This document shows positions 25,587 to 35,187 of a stretch of DNA of 64,000 nt, piece by piece; position 1 is the first letter of the stretch; each line of letters begins with the position of its first letter. The notes beneath the pieces are model-generated. The model made no database searches, was not told the DNA's origin, and saw nothing but the letters and a program-made list of their open reading frames with translations. Both the position numbers and the translations under genes were made by a program. This stretch comes from Formosa algae. Lineage in GTDB: Bacteria > Bacteroidota > Bacteroidia > Flavobacteriales > Flavobacteriaceae. Location: NCBI RefSeq assembly GCF_001439665.1, contig NZ_LMAK01000007.1, positions 113,226 to 177,225 on the forward strand, in the 5' to 3' direction.

Positions 25587-27569
25587 TTATAAATCTATAA
25601 ACTTAGCATCTATTTCTTTTTGTGTTTTTGGACTCACGTTAAATTTTAAAGCATATCTATTTAGAATTTTACGTTCTTTTTCAGATATTTTACCATCCTC
25701 GACCATGTCTTTTAATTCTTCAATATATTGCTTTTCGTTTTCAGAATAATTGGAGACTAACACTTTATCTTCTATCGCTAAGGCATCTGCTTTAGTAAGG
25801 CCTAGTTTTTTAATCTTTCTATTTAAAATTTTACGTTCCGACACATCTATTTTACCATCATCTTCAATCATGAACAAAACCTCTTCTTCGTACTTTTCAA
25901 GATTTAATTGATACACGTCTGATTGTGAATCTGAATGAGATAAGCCACTCTGAGCTTCACTATTTGGAGGTTCTGGTAGTTTACTTGAATCTTCAAAATC
26001 GACTTTAAACATCCATTCCAACACCTTAAAATCTGCTTTAGAAAACGTATGTTTTTTACTAACTTTTACGCCTGCTTTTGGTAATAAGTGTTTTAATTCG
26101 GCATTAAGATCTGTAATATTCTGAGACGACAGTTGAGCTGTTTGTAGGCTAGAAATAATCTCGGAATATGTAACAACACTTTTATTTATACGTTCATCGA
26201 CCAACTGTTGCCAATTAACTTCTGAATGGTACCACACCAAACTATTGGGTATATATGGCGCTTGTGTAGGATTAAAGTCTTGTTCTTTTTCTATTTTTAA
26301 ATCGACTTCATTATTAGGACCTTTAGATGCTTTTAAATGTGTTGCCCCTAAACCTTGAAGCAAATACACAAATTCTTCTACGCGTTCTAAAAATAAAATT
26401 TCGGTATAACTTCTTAATGGTAAATAGAAATCTTGTTTATGTGGATGCCCAATATAAACTTCATTACATAACGGATGGCCTTCTAAAAATTTAATATGAC
26501 TAGGTAAACTATTTTTCTTTAAAACCACAAGATTGTTTAACCGTGTAGCATAGATATCTTCGGTAACAAAAACCAATTGTCTTTCGGTATAAGGTACTTT
26601 TAAAAATTTCTTTTTAAGCTTAGCATATACTTCTTCTTTCTTGGCTTTTACCCCTTTTTTATAACCCTGATTTTCATAATTTTCTTCACTGATAGCGAAG
26701 CAATTTATAGCCGGAACATACTTTTTTTGTTTAAATAAAAGTTCTCCTTTTAACTCGTAAGTATACGATTCTATTTCTCCGCGCTCTTCGTATAATTTAA
26801 TATATTCATCAATAGTAACTAAGGCCTCATCCAAGCGTCCCATACTGCGCAAGCCGAAGGTTTTATTGAAAAAATAAAAAGAGGAATCGTCTAAATCTAA
26901 ATCATTTATATTATAAAATTTACGAAACTCATCTAAGGCTTCTACTCCTGCTTCATAGTCTTCTTCATTAAATAATTTTTCGATTTTTGATTGTAGTTCT
27001 GCATGCTGATTAATGGTAGTGTTTTTATATTCAATAATTTCCATTAACATGGTTAATATCTTTTGTGAAGCGCTTAAACTATCTGTACCAAATCTGTTAA
27101 TATTTATATCGTGGTGACCTGAATGGTTTTTTACGTGAAATCTAAAAAAATGAAACACGTCTTCACTAGTGTTTTCCATTAATTCTACAGCGTCTATAGT
27201 ATCCCATGAAAACGACAATATTAAATCTACAGCTTTACTAACCGCTGAGTTTTCTTCATGACACAAAGCCATTAAACCCGAATCTAAAATAATTGTAGAC
27301 CGGTAATAATTACTTTCTGTTTTTACTGAATTTACGTCCTTAATTTTAGACAATTCATGTTTAAAAACCACCAATAAATCATCGTTTGGCGTCACTGAGC
27401 CCCCAGAGGTTTTAAGGGCATTATTAAAGTAATCTAATAACCTAATGTACTCACTTTTATCTATATCTAAACCATTTTCACCTTGGAAATAAACCGATCC
27501 TTTAAATTCCTGATCTGAAAATCCATCTGGTCCTAGATTTTTATTTATGATTTGTAATATTTTACGCAT
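25587..27569 (-). CDS. Unknown TPR-like protein with twin C-terminal acidic repeats
   Basis: The 660-residue protein has no signal peptide. A helical, TPR-like middle covers about residues 185-320 (YEAGVEALDEFRKFY..., GRLDEALVTIDEYIKLYEERGE, KKYVPAINCFAISEENY). A beta-rich stretch follows (LVVLKKNSLPSHIKFLEGHP... RSYTEILFLERVEEFVYLLQGLGATHLKAS). The C-terminus has two related units: EDDGKIDVSERKILNRKIKKLGLT and VEDGKISEKERKILNRYALKFNVS, each an acidic DGKI turn plus a helix, resembling half EF-hand or TerB-like repeats. I do not recognise the whole protein. It lies alone between convergent and co-directional housekeeping genes. Confidence 0.8.
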   Translation of the reverse strand: MRKILQIINKNLGPDGFSDQEFKGSVYFQGENGLDIDKSEYIRLLDYFNNALKTSGGSVTPNDDLLVVFKHELSKIKDVNSVKTESNYYRSTIILDSGLMALCHEENSAVSKAVDLILSFSWDTIDAVELMENTSEDVFHFFRFHVKNHSGHHDININRFGTDSLSASQKILTMLMEIIEYKNTTINQHAELQSKIEKLFNEEDYEAGVEALDEFRKFYNINDLDLDDSSFYFFNKTFGLRSMGRLDEALVTIDEYIKLYEERGEIESYTYELKGELLFKQKKYVPAINCFAISEENYENQGYKKGVKAKKEEVYAKLKKKFLKVPYTERQLVFVTEDIYATRLNNLVVLKKNSLPSHIKFLEGHPLCNEVYIGHPHKQDFYLPLRSYTEILFLERVEEFVYLLQGLGATHLKASKGPNNEVDLKIEKEQDFNPTQAPYIPNSLVWYHSEVNWQQLVDERINKSVVTYSEIISSLQTAQLSSQNITDLNAELKHLLPKAGVKVSKKHTFSKADFKVLEWMFKVDFEDSSKLPEPPNSEAQSGLSHSDSQSDVYQLNLEKYEEEVLFMIEDDGKIDVSERKILNRKIKKLGLTKADALAIEDKVLVSNYSENEKQYIEELKDMVEDGKISEKERKILNRYALKFNVSPKTQKEIDAKFIDL

Positions 27570-27704
27570 GACATTCTATAATTTTTCAGTTCAGAATCCT
27601 TTTTTTATGTTATTGTATTCTAAACTAAATACTCCATTAATTCCTCCTTTTTCTAAATCTTAAGAACCTAAACTCGATATTAATTTTAAGTTCTGAAATA
27701 AATT

Positions 27705-28211
27705 TTAATTATTATTAACACGATCTAGAGTATCAAAAAACACCTCAACCTCTGCTTTAAAAACTGCTAAAGGAATACGGTGTGCTAAATGGTTACGCAA
27801 ATGTATGTAATAATTAGGATGAAATGGTATGGTACTGGCTAGAAACTGTAGTGTATCTTTAGCAAATACAACAGTATCTTCGCTACCTAAAACAAATTGT
27901 TTTATAGGACTTGTTTTGTATTCTATGTCTGTAATATGTTGTACAACCGGACGTTTTGCTAAGGCAGGATTAAAAAGTAACGCTGGGCATTGAAAGTGAT
28001 TAGAAACATAATACCCTGCGCCCCCCCCCATACTACTGCCCATAACGATATTAACAGTTTTATCTTGATATACATTAATGATATCTGATATGCTATGGGA
28101 TGCATTTTCGTAATCTATAGAGGGTGCAAAAACGTGTCCGTATGCTTCTAAAACTAATCTTTTTTCTGGACTCAAACTTCCGTTTAATCCGTGTATATAT
28201 AAAATATTCAT
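27705..28211 (-). CDS. YqiA/UPF0227-like alpha/beta-hydrolase esterase
   Basis: The 168-residue protein begins ILYIHGLNGSLSPEKR, has the nucleophile elbow GSSMGGGAGYY (Ser within GxSxGG), and ends with the likely catalytic Asp in VLGSEDTVV and His in RNHLAHRIP. This order and length match the YqiA/YcfP esterases. The elbow is encoded through a run of nine G on the coding strand (28021-28029 on the plus strand read as C), a slippage-prone sequence in an essential motif. Confidence 0.82.
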   Translation of the reverse strand: MNILYIHGLNGSLSPEKRLVLEAYGHVFAPSIDYENASHSISDIINVYQDKTVNIVMGSSMGGGAGYYVSNHFQCPALLFNPALAKRPVVQHITDIEYKTSPIKQFVLGSEDTVVFAKDTLQFLASTIPFHPNYYIHLRNHLAHRIPLAVFKAEVEVFFDTLDRVNNN

Positions 28212-28529
28212 GATGTAAATTATTACACTTCAATATTGTAAATACATTACTGTATGGTTTTTAGCAGACACCATACATTTACAAGATATGAGGTTTCATA
28301 AAAATAATGAAAGTTTTAATATGTTTTGTATTTCTATAAAAGACTTTCTTAACATCTTTAATAGACGTTATTGAAAAAGGAGCTAATTCAAAAGGAAATA
28401 TAAAAATAAAGGCCTCCAGTGTCCTGGAAGCCCTTATCTTACTAAAGCAAAATTGATATGAAACACTAACCAAATCCGTTTTACTCATTAACACAAATAA
28501 TTTTTAAATAGGTTAGACTAATTCAAATT
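28212..28529. other. Intergenic region, 318 bp
   Basis: It holds the terminator of the second utilisation locus (28400-28433) and presumably the promoter of the YqiA-like gene. A 71-codon frame at 28279-28494 overlaps the terminator hairpin, has no family features and is judged spurious. Confidence 0.65.
28400..28433 (-). terminator. Rho-independent terminator of the second utilisation locus
   Basis: On the minus strand GGGCTTCCAG-GACA-CTGGAGGCC (one G-T wobble) is followed by a T-rich tail (28401-28410 read as A). It lies about 100 bp after the YetA-like gene stop. Confidence 0.85.
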
Positions 28530-31148
28530 TTATTTGGCTTTTTCTGGTTCTAAATTACCTAACCAATACAATAAATATGGAATGTTGTTTGCGTGTGTCC
28601 ACCCAAAAACTCTTAAGCCTTGGTTTAAATCCCAAATAGCAATGCGGTCTTTTTCGTCTTTTGGTAATTTAGATATTTTTAATAGGGCTTCACTGTAAGC
28701 TTTTTGAGTTGTGTTTTTATCAATTTTGATGGGAAGCTTAGATACTTTTAGTATCTCTGCCCTAGATTTTGCTTCTGTTAAAAAGGACGGATTTCCGCTT
28801 AAATCGTAACCGATAAGTAAAGGGTAAATTGTAGCTAAATACGATTCCATTTGATGGTTTAAAGGTGGTATATTTTTAACCCATCTCGCATGATCTATTA
28901 ATGCTTTTTTAATATCCTCACGACCTGTTAACTGATAGTATTTATACAGTCCTTGTGCCACATAGGTTTGTGAATATCCGTAGCGGTCTAGCAATAAATT
29001 TCCTCCCTGTGCTTTTTGTAGCTCGAGCATAAGTTTTATACGCTCGTCTATTTCTGTTTTATATTTTTCAAGCTTAGTCGCATCATATAATTCAACCAAA
29101 TTAAGAATAGATAAATACAAACGTCTACCTCTTAAATCATGATCTCCCCAAATTCTATTTAAATACGTATCTCCTGTCATTTTTGCGACCTCAAGAGCTC
29201 TCTGATCTCCTGTAATATAATAGGCTGCAATCCAACCCTGAATCCAAACATGCGCACTTAATAACGCAGACCAATGTTCGTCTCCATGGCGGCGACCTAT
29301 ACCCAAATACGGGGTAGATTCTGGTTCATTTTCATAATTCCAAAAATCTATTGCATCGTTAATTTCACCAACATAAGTGCGTTTTTTTGGCCAATGAATA
29401 TTATCTACATCCATAGTATGCTTACTCATAGCCTCCGCCATATGGTAATATTTCGGATTACCAGTTCTCATAAAGTTTGTCCACAAACTAAAATCTACCG
29501 TAGGTTCGTTATTAGTCCACATGTGCCAATCGTCTTTAAAGTAATAGGTTTTAATATCTCCATAATCGAAAATACTATACCAAGATTCCCATTCTTGATT
29601 AAATGCTATCCAATCGTATTTGTATTGTAATGCATTTTCAAACTCTGAATGTTTAGTGCTAAACGGCGCCATTTTACCATACACCAAAGAAGATGTATAC
29701 CATTCCGGAGCGGCATGAGCAACCGGAGGATCTAAGGCATAATCCATAGTTAACTCTATGGTCTCAATCGTTTCTGACGTATGGAAATAATATATAAACT
29801 CTGTGGTTTTTGTTATTCCTTGTGCAAAATTATCTAACATGCCACCGTCTAAATCTGTATTCTTTCTTTCAAAGCTCATGGCCTCAATACTAGATGGCCA
29901 TACATAAGCATTTAGTGTCCCTGTTTTTGGATCTATCTCTAGCTCTTTAGGGTATTCTTGAAGCATATTTTTAATACCCACACTAATTCCTTTTGTTTTA
30001 TCTGAAACGTCTACCCAGCCTTTAGCACGCTGTGCTTTTACTACATTTTCTTTTCCTATAAAAACCTCAGTGTTAAACCCAACTTCTCTTTGTGTGGCTG
30101 TTGAACTTTTATTTTGCTTGTTTTGCTTAGGCCCCGTTTGTAGAATTCCAGTTTTTTTATTTGATAATGGTGACGTATAAACATCATATGCCACTTCTGT
30201 GTCTAGGCGCATGTCTTGATTGGTAGACGTAGCAAACTGCACCTCTTTATCTAAATGATATTTAAATGTGAGTCCGCAACCAGAAATCTGATCGTTAGGT
30301 TGTGTCCAGCCTTTATCATCTGCAGTGTCTTCAGAAACAATAAATTCACTTTGTGTTGCAATATTACTATGTTCACCCTTTTGAATCTTGTGCTTATCTG
30401 GCACACCCGTATACGTAAGGGTGTGTAATACTTTTATATATTTTTTCCCTGCGTATGCATGAATTCGCATTGAAAAAGGAGAATCATTATTATCGTCTTT
30501 ATTGTACTTATAAGTTCCTTCTACTCTAAATACAGCATGTAATGGTCCTGAACCAATTTCTCTAAACACTTCGTTTACGGTTGCTTTAGATAAATCTACT
30601 CCAGAATCGTCTAAAATATCTAGAAATGTTCCTCTAGAATCTTCGGGAGCAGAAGCTATTAATTCGTCGCTAGAAAATGACTTATCATTATTTTTATCAA
30701 TAAAAACCTCGTCTAAAAAACCATGTCCTTTTTTATTAATATTAAACTGTAATGCCCCCGTATTGACTGTAATACCTCCTTGAGGTCTCATATTATTTAC
30801 AGATACAATTTTACTTTCTGGTTCCATTGGATAAATATCATCGCCATATTCTAAGGTGTAATCTGTATGTTCGTCAGAGAAAAAGAAGACCCAAATCCAC
30901 TTGATACTCTCATCGGCTGGTGCCCATGTGGTGACTTCTGTGGTCTGACATACAATTTCTTTCCCTTTACTATTAAGCAGTCTGACGTGATCTATTGAAA
31001 AGAGCTCGCCTTTAGGAAACGGAATCCCTAGAGTTATAGGTGCTCCCGTTTTATTATTTTCAATCTTAATAGGTATTTGTTTATTTATTTCAGCCGAACA
31101 ACTCACTGCAATAAACATTACTAATAAAAAGAGTATTTTATTTCTCAT
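28530..31148 (-). CDS. PcRGLX/YetA-like lipoprotein (putative exo-acting polysaccharide lyase or hydrolase)
   Basis: The 872-residue lipoprotein has lipobox Cys17 (AVSC). The N-terminal domain (IPIKIENNKTGAPITLGIPFPKGEL...WAPADESIKWIWVFF) is a RIFT-type beta barrel as in YetA and the exo-rhamnogalacturonan lyase PcRGLX of PL26. A central beta-sandwich follows (HAVFRVEGTYKY, KYIKVLHTLTYTGVPDKHKIQKGE). The C-terminal third, with many Trp/Tyr and helices (YNEPESTPYLGIGRRHGDEHWSALLS-like segments), resembles an (alpha/alpha) toroid. Activity on rhamnogalacturonan is not assured; many relatives are uncharacterised. It is the last gene of the locus, 15 bp after the ROK kinase gene. Confidence 0.75.
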   Translation of the reverse strand: MRNKILFLLVMFIAVSCSAEINKQIPIKIENNKTGAPITLGIPFPKGELFSIDHVRLLNSKGKEIVCQTTEVTTWAPADESIKWIWVFFFSDEHTDYTLEYGDDIYPMEPESKIVSVNNMRPQGGITVNTGALQFNINKKGHGFLDEVFIDKNNDKSFSSDELIASAPEDSRGTFLDILDDSGVDLSKATVNEVFREIGSGPLHAVFRVEGTYKYNKDDNNDSPFSMRIHAYAGKKYIKVLHTLTYTGVPDKHKIQKGEHSNIATQSEFIVSEDTADDKGWTQPNDQISGCGLTFKYHLDKEVQFATSTNQDMRLDTEVAYDVYTSPLSNKKTGILQTGPKQNKQNKSSTATQREVGFNTEVFIGKENVVKAQRAKGWVDVSDKTKGISVGIKNMLQEYPKELEIDPKTGTLNAYVWPSSIEAMSFERKNTDLDGGMLDNFAQGITKTTEFIYYFHTSETIETIELTMDYALDPPVAHAAPEWYTSSLVYGKMAPFSTKHSEFENALQYKYDWIAFNQEWESWYSIFDYGDIKTYYFKDDWHMWTNNEPTVDFSLWTNFMRTGNPKYYHMAEAMSKHTMDVDNIHWPKKRTYVGEINDAIDFWNYENEPESTPYLGIGRRHGDEHWSALLSAHVWIQGWIAAYYITGDQRALEVAKMTGDTYLNRIWGDHDLRGRRLYLSILNLVELYDATKLEKYKTEIDERIKLMLELQKAQGGNLLLDRYGYSQTYVAQGLYKYYQLTGREDIKKALIDHARWVKNIPPLNHQMESYLATIYPLLIGYDLSGNPSFLTEAKSRAEILKVSKLPIKIDKNTTQKAYSEALLKISKLPKDEKDRIAIWDLNQGLRVFGWTHANNIPYLLYWLGNLEPEKAK

Positions 31149-31163
31149 GATTTATGTCTGTTT

Positions 31164-32012
31164 TTATTTGTTTTGAAGACACAAAGAAGCGGCACCTAGT
31201 AGCGCAGATCCCTTTGTTTTTGAAACGTCTATAATTAAATTTTCTATTTGCTTTTGATAAGCGAAACTTTTTAATCCCTCTAACATACTTTCTTTAAATA
31301 ACGGATAAGCCTGACTTATAGATCCGCCTAACATAATCTTGTCTGGTGCGAACATATACAAGATGCTTTTTATGGCTTCAGCCAAGTGTATACCATAATC
31401 GTAAAAGGCTTTAAGTGCTTTTTCGTCACCTTTTTCTGCAAGCGCAGCAAGATCTTTAGCTGAAACATTATAATATTTTGTAAAGAAAAAACTACCTGTA
31501 TAATGCTCTACAATGCTATCTTTATAAGCCAGCATTCCAATTTCTCCTGCACCACATAACACGCCATTATACAGCATATTATCTATAACAATACCCATCC
31601 CTAATCCGGTACCTAAAGAGAGGCCTACAAACTGTTTGGATTGATTATTTTCACCATACATAAATTCGCCAAGTGCAAAACAGTTGGCATCATTATTTAT
31701 ATAAACAGGAAGACTAAATTCTAATTCTAGAAGCATTTTTAAGGCTACTTCATCCCAATCATTTATATTTTGAACATCATAAACAATTCCACTAACTGGA
31801 TCGACCACCGCTGGAACTCCAACGCCTATACCCACTACTCTATTTGTTAAATTCTCTCGTATAAGTTGATACAAGCTTTGTAGTGTTTCGCCTTTAGTGG
31901 CGTCTTTACGGACTAACACAGCATCTGTTTTCGTAACTCTATTATTCTGAATTACACCTAGGTTTATTGTGGTCCCTCCAATGTCTATTCCTATATATTC
32001 ATCTTCTACCAT
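31164..32012 (-). CDS. ROK-family sugar kinase lacking the usual zinc motif
   Basis: The 282-residue protein has the ATP-binding IGIDIGGTTINLGVI at its start, INNDANCFALGEF with the catalytic Asp, and GLSLGTGLGMGIVIDN. These place it among ROK hexose kinases. The region that normally holds the CxCGxxGCxE zinc motif reads CGAGEIGMLAY...YTGSFFFTKYY, so the zinc ligands are missing. It would phosphorylate the monosaccharide imported by the adjacent MFS permease, whose gene ends one base before it. Glucose, GlcNAc or GlcN are possible substrates. Confidence 0.85.
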   Translation of the reverse strand: MVEDEYIGIDIGGTTINLGVIQNNRVTKTDAVLVRKDATKGETLQSLYQLIRENLTNRVVGIGVGVPAVVDPVSGIVYDVQNINDWDEVALKMLLELEFSLPVYINNDANCFALGEFMYGENNQSKQFVGLSLGTGLGMGIVIDNMLYNGVLCGAGEIGMLAYKDSIVEHYTGSFFFTKYYNVSAKDLAALAEKGDEKALKAFYDYGIHLAEAIKSILYMFAPDKIMLGGSISQAYPLFKESMLEGLKSFAYQKQIENLIIDVSKTKGSALLGAASLCLQNK

Positions 32013-32013
32013 A

Positions 32014-33276
32014 TTAGCTGTCTTTTTTTAATCGAATTGTTTTGTTGGTCACTAACGGATTAGCCCAGAATCCTATAGAAAGAATAAATAGTAACGGAAT
32101 CATCAAGAAAAACATTCCTGTTTTAAGATTAACAAGTTCGCCTATCCATCCCACGATAAATGGCACAATTGCACCTCCAGCAATACCTGTACATAAAATT
32201 CCAGATAACGACCCATGATGACTTTTAACTGAATTAAGTGCTAAAGAGAATATAATAGACCACATAACCGAGATAAAGAATCCAATTAATGGAAATGCAA
32301 TTAATGCAATTTCGGCAGATCCTGTTACCGCTAAAATGACAGCACCTATTGTTATTAATGTAGCATAGATTAACAATTTACGACTGTCCATTACCTTAAG
32401 TAAAAGCAACCCTAAAAGACAACCTACAGTTAGCATAGCCCAAAAATAGGCTACGGTATCTGCACCTAATACTTGCGGATCTATATCATGGTATTCATAT
32501 AAAAATTGCGAAATCCAATTTCCGATACCTTGTTCTGTACCAACGTAGCAGAAAATTCCTAAAAAGTATAACAGTGTCCACTTGTCTTTTAAAAGACTGA
32601 AGTACGAATTTTTATCTCCCGCTTTCTCGTCTTCGTTTTTTTGAACTTTTGGGTATTTTACAAAAAAGACAATAATTAGCATGATTGATGCTATTAGAGA
32701 AAACACAAAATACAATGACACCCATGGTAAGTGTTCTGGAACAAGTGCTCTTAAAGTACTTGCCATATCTGAAGTTTCACTACCATTAGTATTCACTAAA
32801 TATTTATATAAGTAAGGACTTGCAAAAGATGCTAAACCAAAAACAAGTTGAGCTAAAACAGAATTAAATGCAAAATGTTCTTCGCCACCTGCGACTCTTA
32901 GCATGGGATTTATTACAACTTGTAACACAGCCATACAACACCCTAAACTAAATAACGTAATTGTAAAGGTGATGTAACTAGGATTGAGTGCAAACCCACA
33001 AGATGCCAACATCATGACAAAAAACGAAGCGACCAACAAGGTTTTATCTCCATATTTTTCTGCTAAAAAACCAGCAGGAATAGACATAACTCCATAAGCA
33101 ATAAAAAATGAAAATGGCAATAACCCCGTTAAAGTTAGGCTTAAATCGAAACTCTGTTTTACGTCTACAATTATAGAGTTTAGAATATTTGTTATAAATG
33201 AAATGACAAAGAATACTAGCATTACCAATATAATTATATGATAATATTTCTTTGTAATGGTATTTTGGTTGTTCAT
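32014..33276 (-). CDS. MFS sugar permease (FucP/NagP-like)
   Basis: The 420-residue protein has twelve hydrophobic segments. The first-half signature YGVMSIPAGFLAEKYGDKTLL and the late GSLSGILCTGIAGGAIVPFIVGWIGE are typical of the FHS-type sugar/H+ symporters of Bacteroidota. It would carry the released monosaccharide across the inner membrane. One base separates it from the kinase gene, and it follows the PIG-L genes in the same operon. Confidence 0.88.
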   Translation of the reverse strand: MNNQNTITKKYYHIIILVMLVFFVISFITNILNSIIVDVKQSFDLSLTLTGLLPFSFFIAYGVMSIPAGFLAEKYGDKTLLVASFFVMMLASCGFALNPSYITFTITLFSLGCCMAVLQVVINPMLRVAGGEEHFAFNSVLAQLVFGLASFASPYLYKYLVNTNGSETSDMASTLRALVPEHLPWVSLYFVFSLIASIMLIIVFFVKYPKVQKNEDEKAGDKNSYFSLLKDKWTLLYFLGIFCYVGTEQGIGNWISQFLYEYHDIDPQVLGADTVAYFWAMLTVGCLLGLLLLKVMDSRKLLIYATLITIGAVILAVTGSAEIALIAFPLIGFFISVMWSIIFSLALNSVKSHHGSLSGILCTGIAGGAIVPFIVGWIGELVNLKTGMFFLMIPLLFILSIGFWANPLVTNKTIRLKKDS

Positions 33277-33319
33277 ATCTGTGCTGTAATTAGGTTAACG
33301 ATTAACTAGGAACATCTTC

Positions 33320-34207
33320 TTAGTTTAACATCGGGAAATAGTATTTAATTTCTTCGTCTGTTGGCTGTTTGCCATATTCACAGATCTCAAAAAACTCGAC
33401 ATATTTCACTTTTGAAGCATCGGTTTCTGGATACCATTTTTTTAATGTTGCTTTACCCGTTTCATCTAATTTGGTTTCTTTTAAATAGGTGGTATTTACC
33501 CAACTTAAACGCTCCTTTTCTCCTGTTGGAATATCGCTTTCTGTCATTCCCATTAACCAAGGCATCCACTCAAAAACTTGAGATTCGTGAGATGCAAAAG
33601 CTTTCTCTTTTTTATCCATAACACCGTCTATAACCACAGCAATATCTTTTGAAAACGGATATGGTTTTTGGAATCCATCTTGCATGTATAAGAAAATAGG
33701 ATTCTTCTTTAAAGCTGGAGTATCTGGCGTTACATTAGGCACAATCACTAAATATGCTGCATCTTGAACTACAATACCTGCATTTCTATGATCTGGATGA
33801 TAATCGTTAGGGCGTAAACCTAAAACGATATCTGCATCCCATTCTCTAATTTTTCTAATAACTTGATGCCTTACATTTAAATTAGGAATAAGCTCTGCAT
33901 CGTGATTATCTAATACATCGTATTCTATACCTAAAGCCTCGCCAGCCTTTTTAGCTTCTGCTCTACGTCTTTTTCCTAACACACCGCCACCCATACTTTG
34001 GTGTCCTGCATCGCCATTAGTTAGGGCTAAAAATTTTACTTTATGTCCCAATTGTGCATAAAGCGCTGCAGTACCTCCAAATTTCATATCACAATCGTCT
34101 GGATGTGCACCAATAGCAATAATTCTTAGCGGTTTTTCAGGTGTATCTTGTGCAAAAGCATTAAAACTAGCCACTGCCATACATATTATAAATGTTAGTT
34201 TTTTCAT
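33320..34207 (-). CDS. Exported PIG-L/LmbE-family deacetylase (second copy)
   Basis: The 295-residue protein has a signal peptide (MKKLTFIICMAVASFNAFAQ) and the zinc motifs AIGAHPDDCD and NDYHPDHRNAG. PIG-L enzymes remove N-acetyl groups from GlcNAc-type sugars; here the reaction would occur in the periplasm or at the surface. It is a tandem paralogue of the gene 14 bp upstream, sharing blocks such as PALKKNP, QDAAYLVIVPNVTPDTP and the C-terminal FEICEYGKQPTDEEIK. Two copies may have different specificities. Confidence 0.88.
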   Translation of the reverse strand: MKKLTFIICMAVASFNAFAQDTPEKPLRIIAIGAHPDDCDMKFGGTAALYAQLGHKVKFLALTNGDAGHQSMGGGVLGKRRRAEAKKAGEALGIEYDVLDNHDAELIPNLNVRHQVIRKIREWDADIVLGLRPNDYHPDHRNAGIVVQDAAYLVIVPNVTPDTPALKKNPIFLYMQDGFQKPYPFSKDIAVVIDGVMDKKEKAFASHESQVFEWMPWLMGMTESDIPTGEKERLSWVNTTYLKETKLDETGKATLKKWYPETDASKVKYVEFFEICEYGKQPTDEEIKYYFPMLN

Positions 34208-34221
34208 ATCTATTCTATATA

Positions 34222-35109
34222 TTATTTGTTTAACATGGGAAAAAGTTGTTTTATTTCTTCATCTGTAGGCTGTTTACCGTATTCACAGATTTCAAAAGCT
34301 TCTGCATATTTTGCTGCATTGGCTTTAGTTGGTCCATACCATTTTGTTAACGATTTTCTGACATCTGGAGAAATTGATCGTCCCCATATTTTAGTCAGAA
34401 ATGCTCGTTTTTCCTTTTCTCCTTCAGGAACCATATCTAGCTTACCTTCTGTCCAAGGAAGCCATTCGTAGAACTGAGATTGATGAGCATCTAAACCATC
34501 CATTTTAGTTTCAAAAACACTTGTAATATCTACAGCGATATCTGCTTTAAATACATTGGGTTTCTGAAAATGATCTTGTAAATACAAGAACACCGGATTT
34601 TTCTTTAATGCAGGCGTATCTGGTGTTACATTCGGAACAATTACCAAATACGCAGCATCTTGTACTAACACACCAGTATATCTATGATCTGGGTGATAGT
34701 CTACAGGTCTATGTGTTAATACAACATCTGCATCCCAATTTCTTATTTCTCTTATTATTTGGTGCCTAACATTTAAAGTTGGAAAAAGTTCACCATCATG
34801 ATTGTCTAAAACAGTGTATTGTATACCTAAACGTTTCCCAGCTTCTTGAGCTTCACTGCGTCTTATTTTAGCAAGATGACCTCCACCTTTTTCATAATGT
34901 CCAGCATCGCCATTTGTAACTGAAACAAACTTTACATGATGTCCCATTTTCGCGAACAATGCAGCTGTTCCTCCCATTTTATTATCACAATCGTCTGGAT
35001 GAGCGCCAAATACAATAATATTTAGTGGTGTATTTGCTTCTTGTGCTGCACTTTGTAAGCTAAAAATTAGGCACAAGACAGCTATACTTTGAATAAACGT
35101 GTTTTTCAA
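34222..35109 (-). CDS. Exported PIG-L/LmbE-family deacetylase (first copy)
   Basis: The 295-residue protein has a signal peptide (IAVLCLIFSLQSAAQ) and the metal-binding motifs VFGAHPDDCDNKMGG and VDYHPDHRYTG. It is closely related to the next gene in the operon, and the equal length and conserved ends suggest a local duplication. It is the first gene after SusCD, separated from susD by a hairpin, so its expression may be lower than that of the uptake pair. Sugar N-deacetylation is the family expectation; the substrate here is inferred to be an N-acetylated glycan fragment. Confidence 0.88.
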   Translation of the reverse strand: MKNTFIQSIAVLCLIFSLQSAAQEANTPLNIIVFGAHPDDCDNKMGGTAALFAKMGHHVKFVSVTNGDAGHYEKGGGHLAKIRRSEAQEAGKRLGIQYTVLDNHDGELFPTLNVRHQIIREIRNWDADVVLTHRPVDYHPDHRYTGVLVQDAAYLVIVPNVTPDTPALKKNPVFLYLQDHFQKPNVFKADIAVDITSVFETKMDGLDAHQSQFYEWLPWTEGKLDMVPEGEKEKRAFLTKIWGRSISPDVRKSLTKWYGPTKANAAKYAEAFEICEYGKQPTDEEIKQLFPMLNK

Positions 35110-35145
35110 AATCTTATATTTTTAAATTTGTAAATTGTAATTTAA

Positions 35146-35176
35146 TTTAGCCACCATACTTTAGATGGTGGCTAAA
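35146..35176 (-). terminator. Hairpin between susD and the downstream enzyme genes
   Basis: TTTAGCCACCAT (35146-35157) and ATGGTGGCTAAA (35165-35176) form a perfect 12-bp stem with a 7-base loop. There is no strong T run after it on the minus strand. It probably acts as a partial terminator or an mRNA 3' stabiliser for susCD. Confidence 0.7.
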
Positions 35177-35187
35177 TAAGGAGCTAT

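Noticed and set aside
28279..28494. 71-codon minus-strand frame in the gap before the YetA-like gene's end
   Set aside because: It overlaps a clear terminator hairpin and has no recognisable features.
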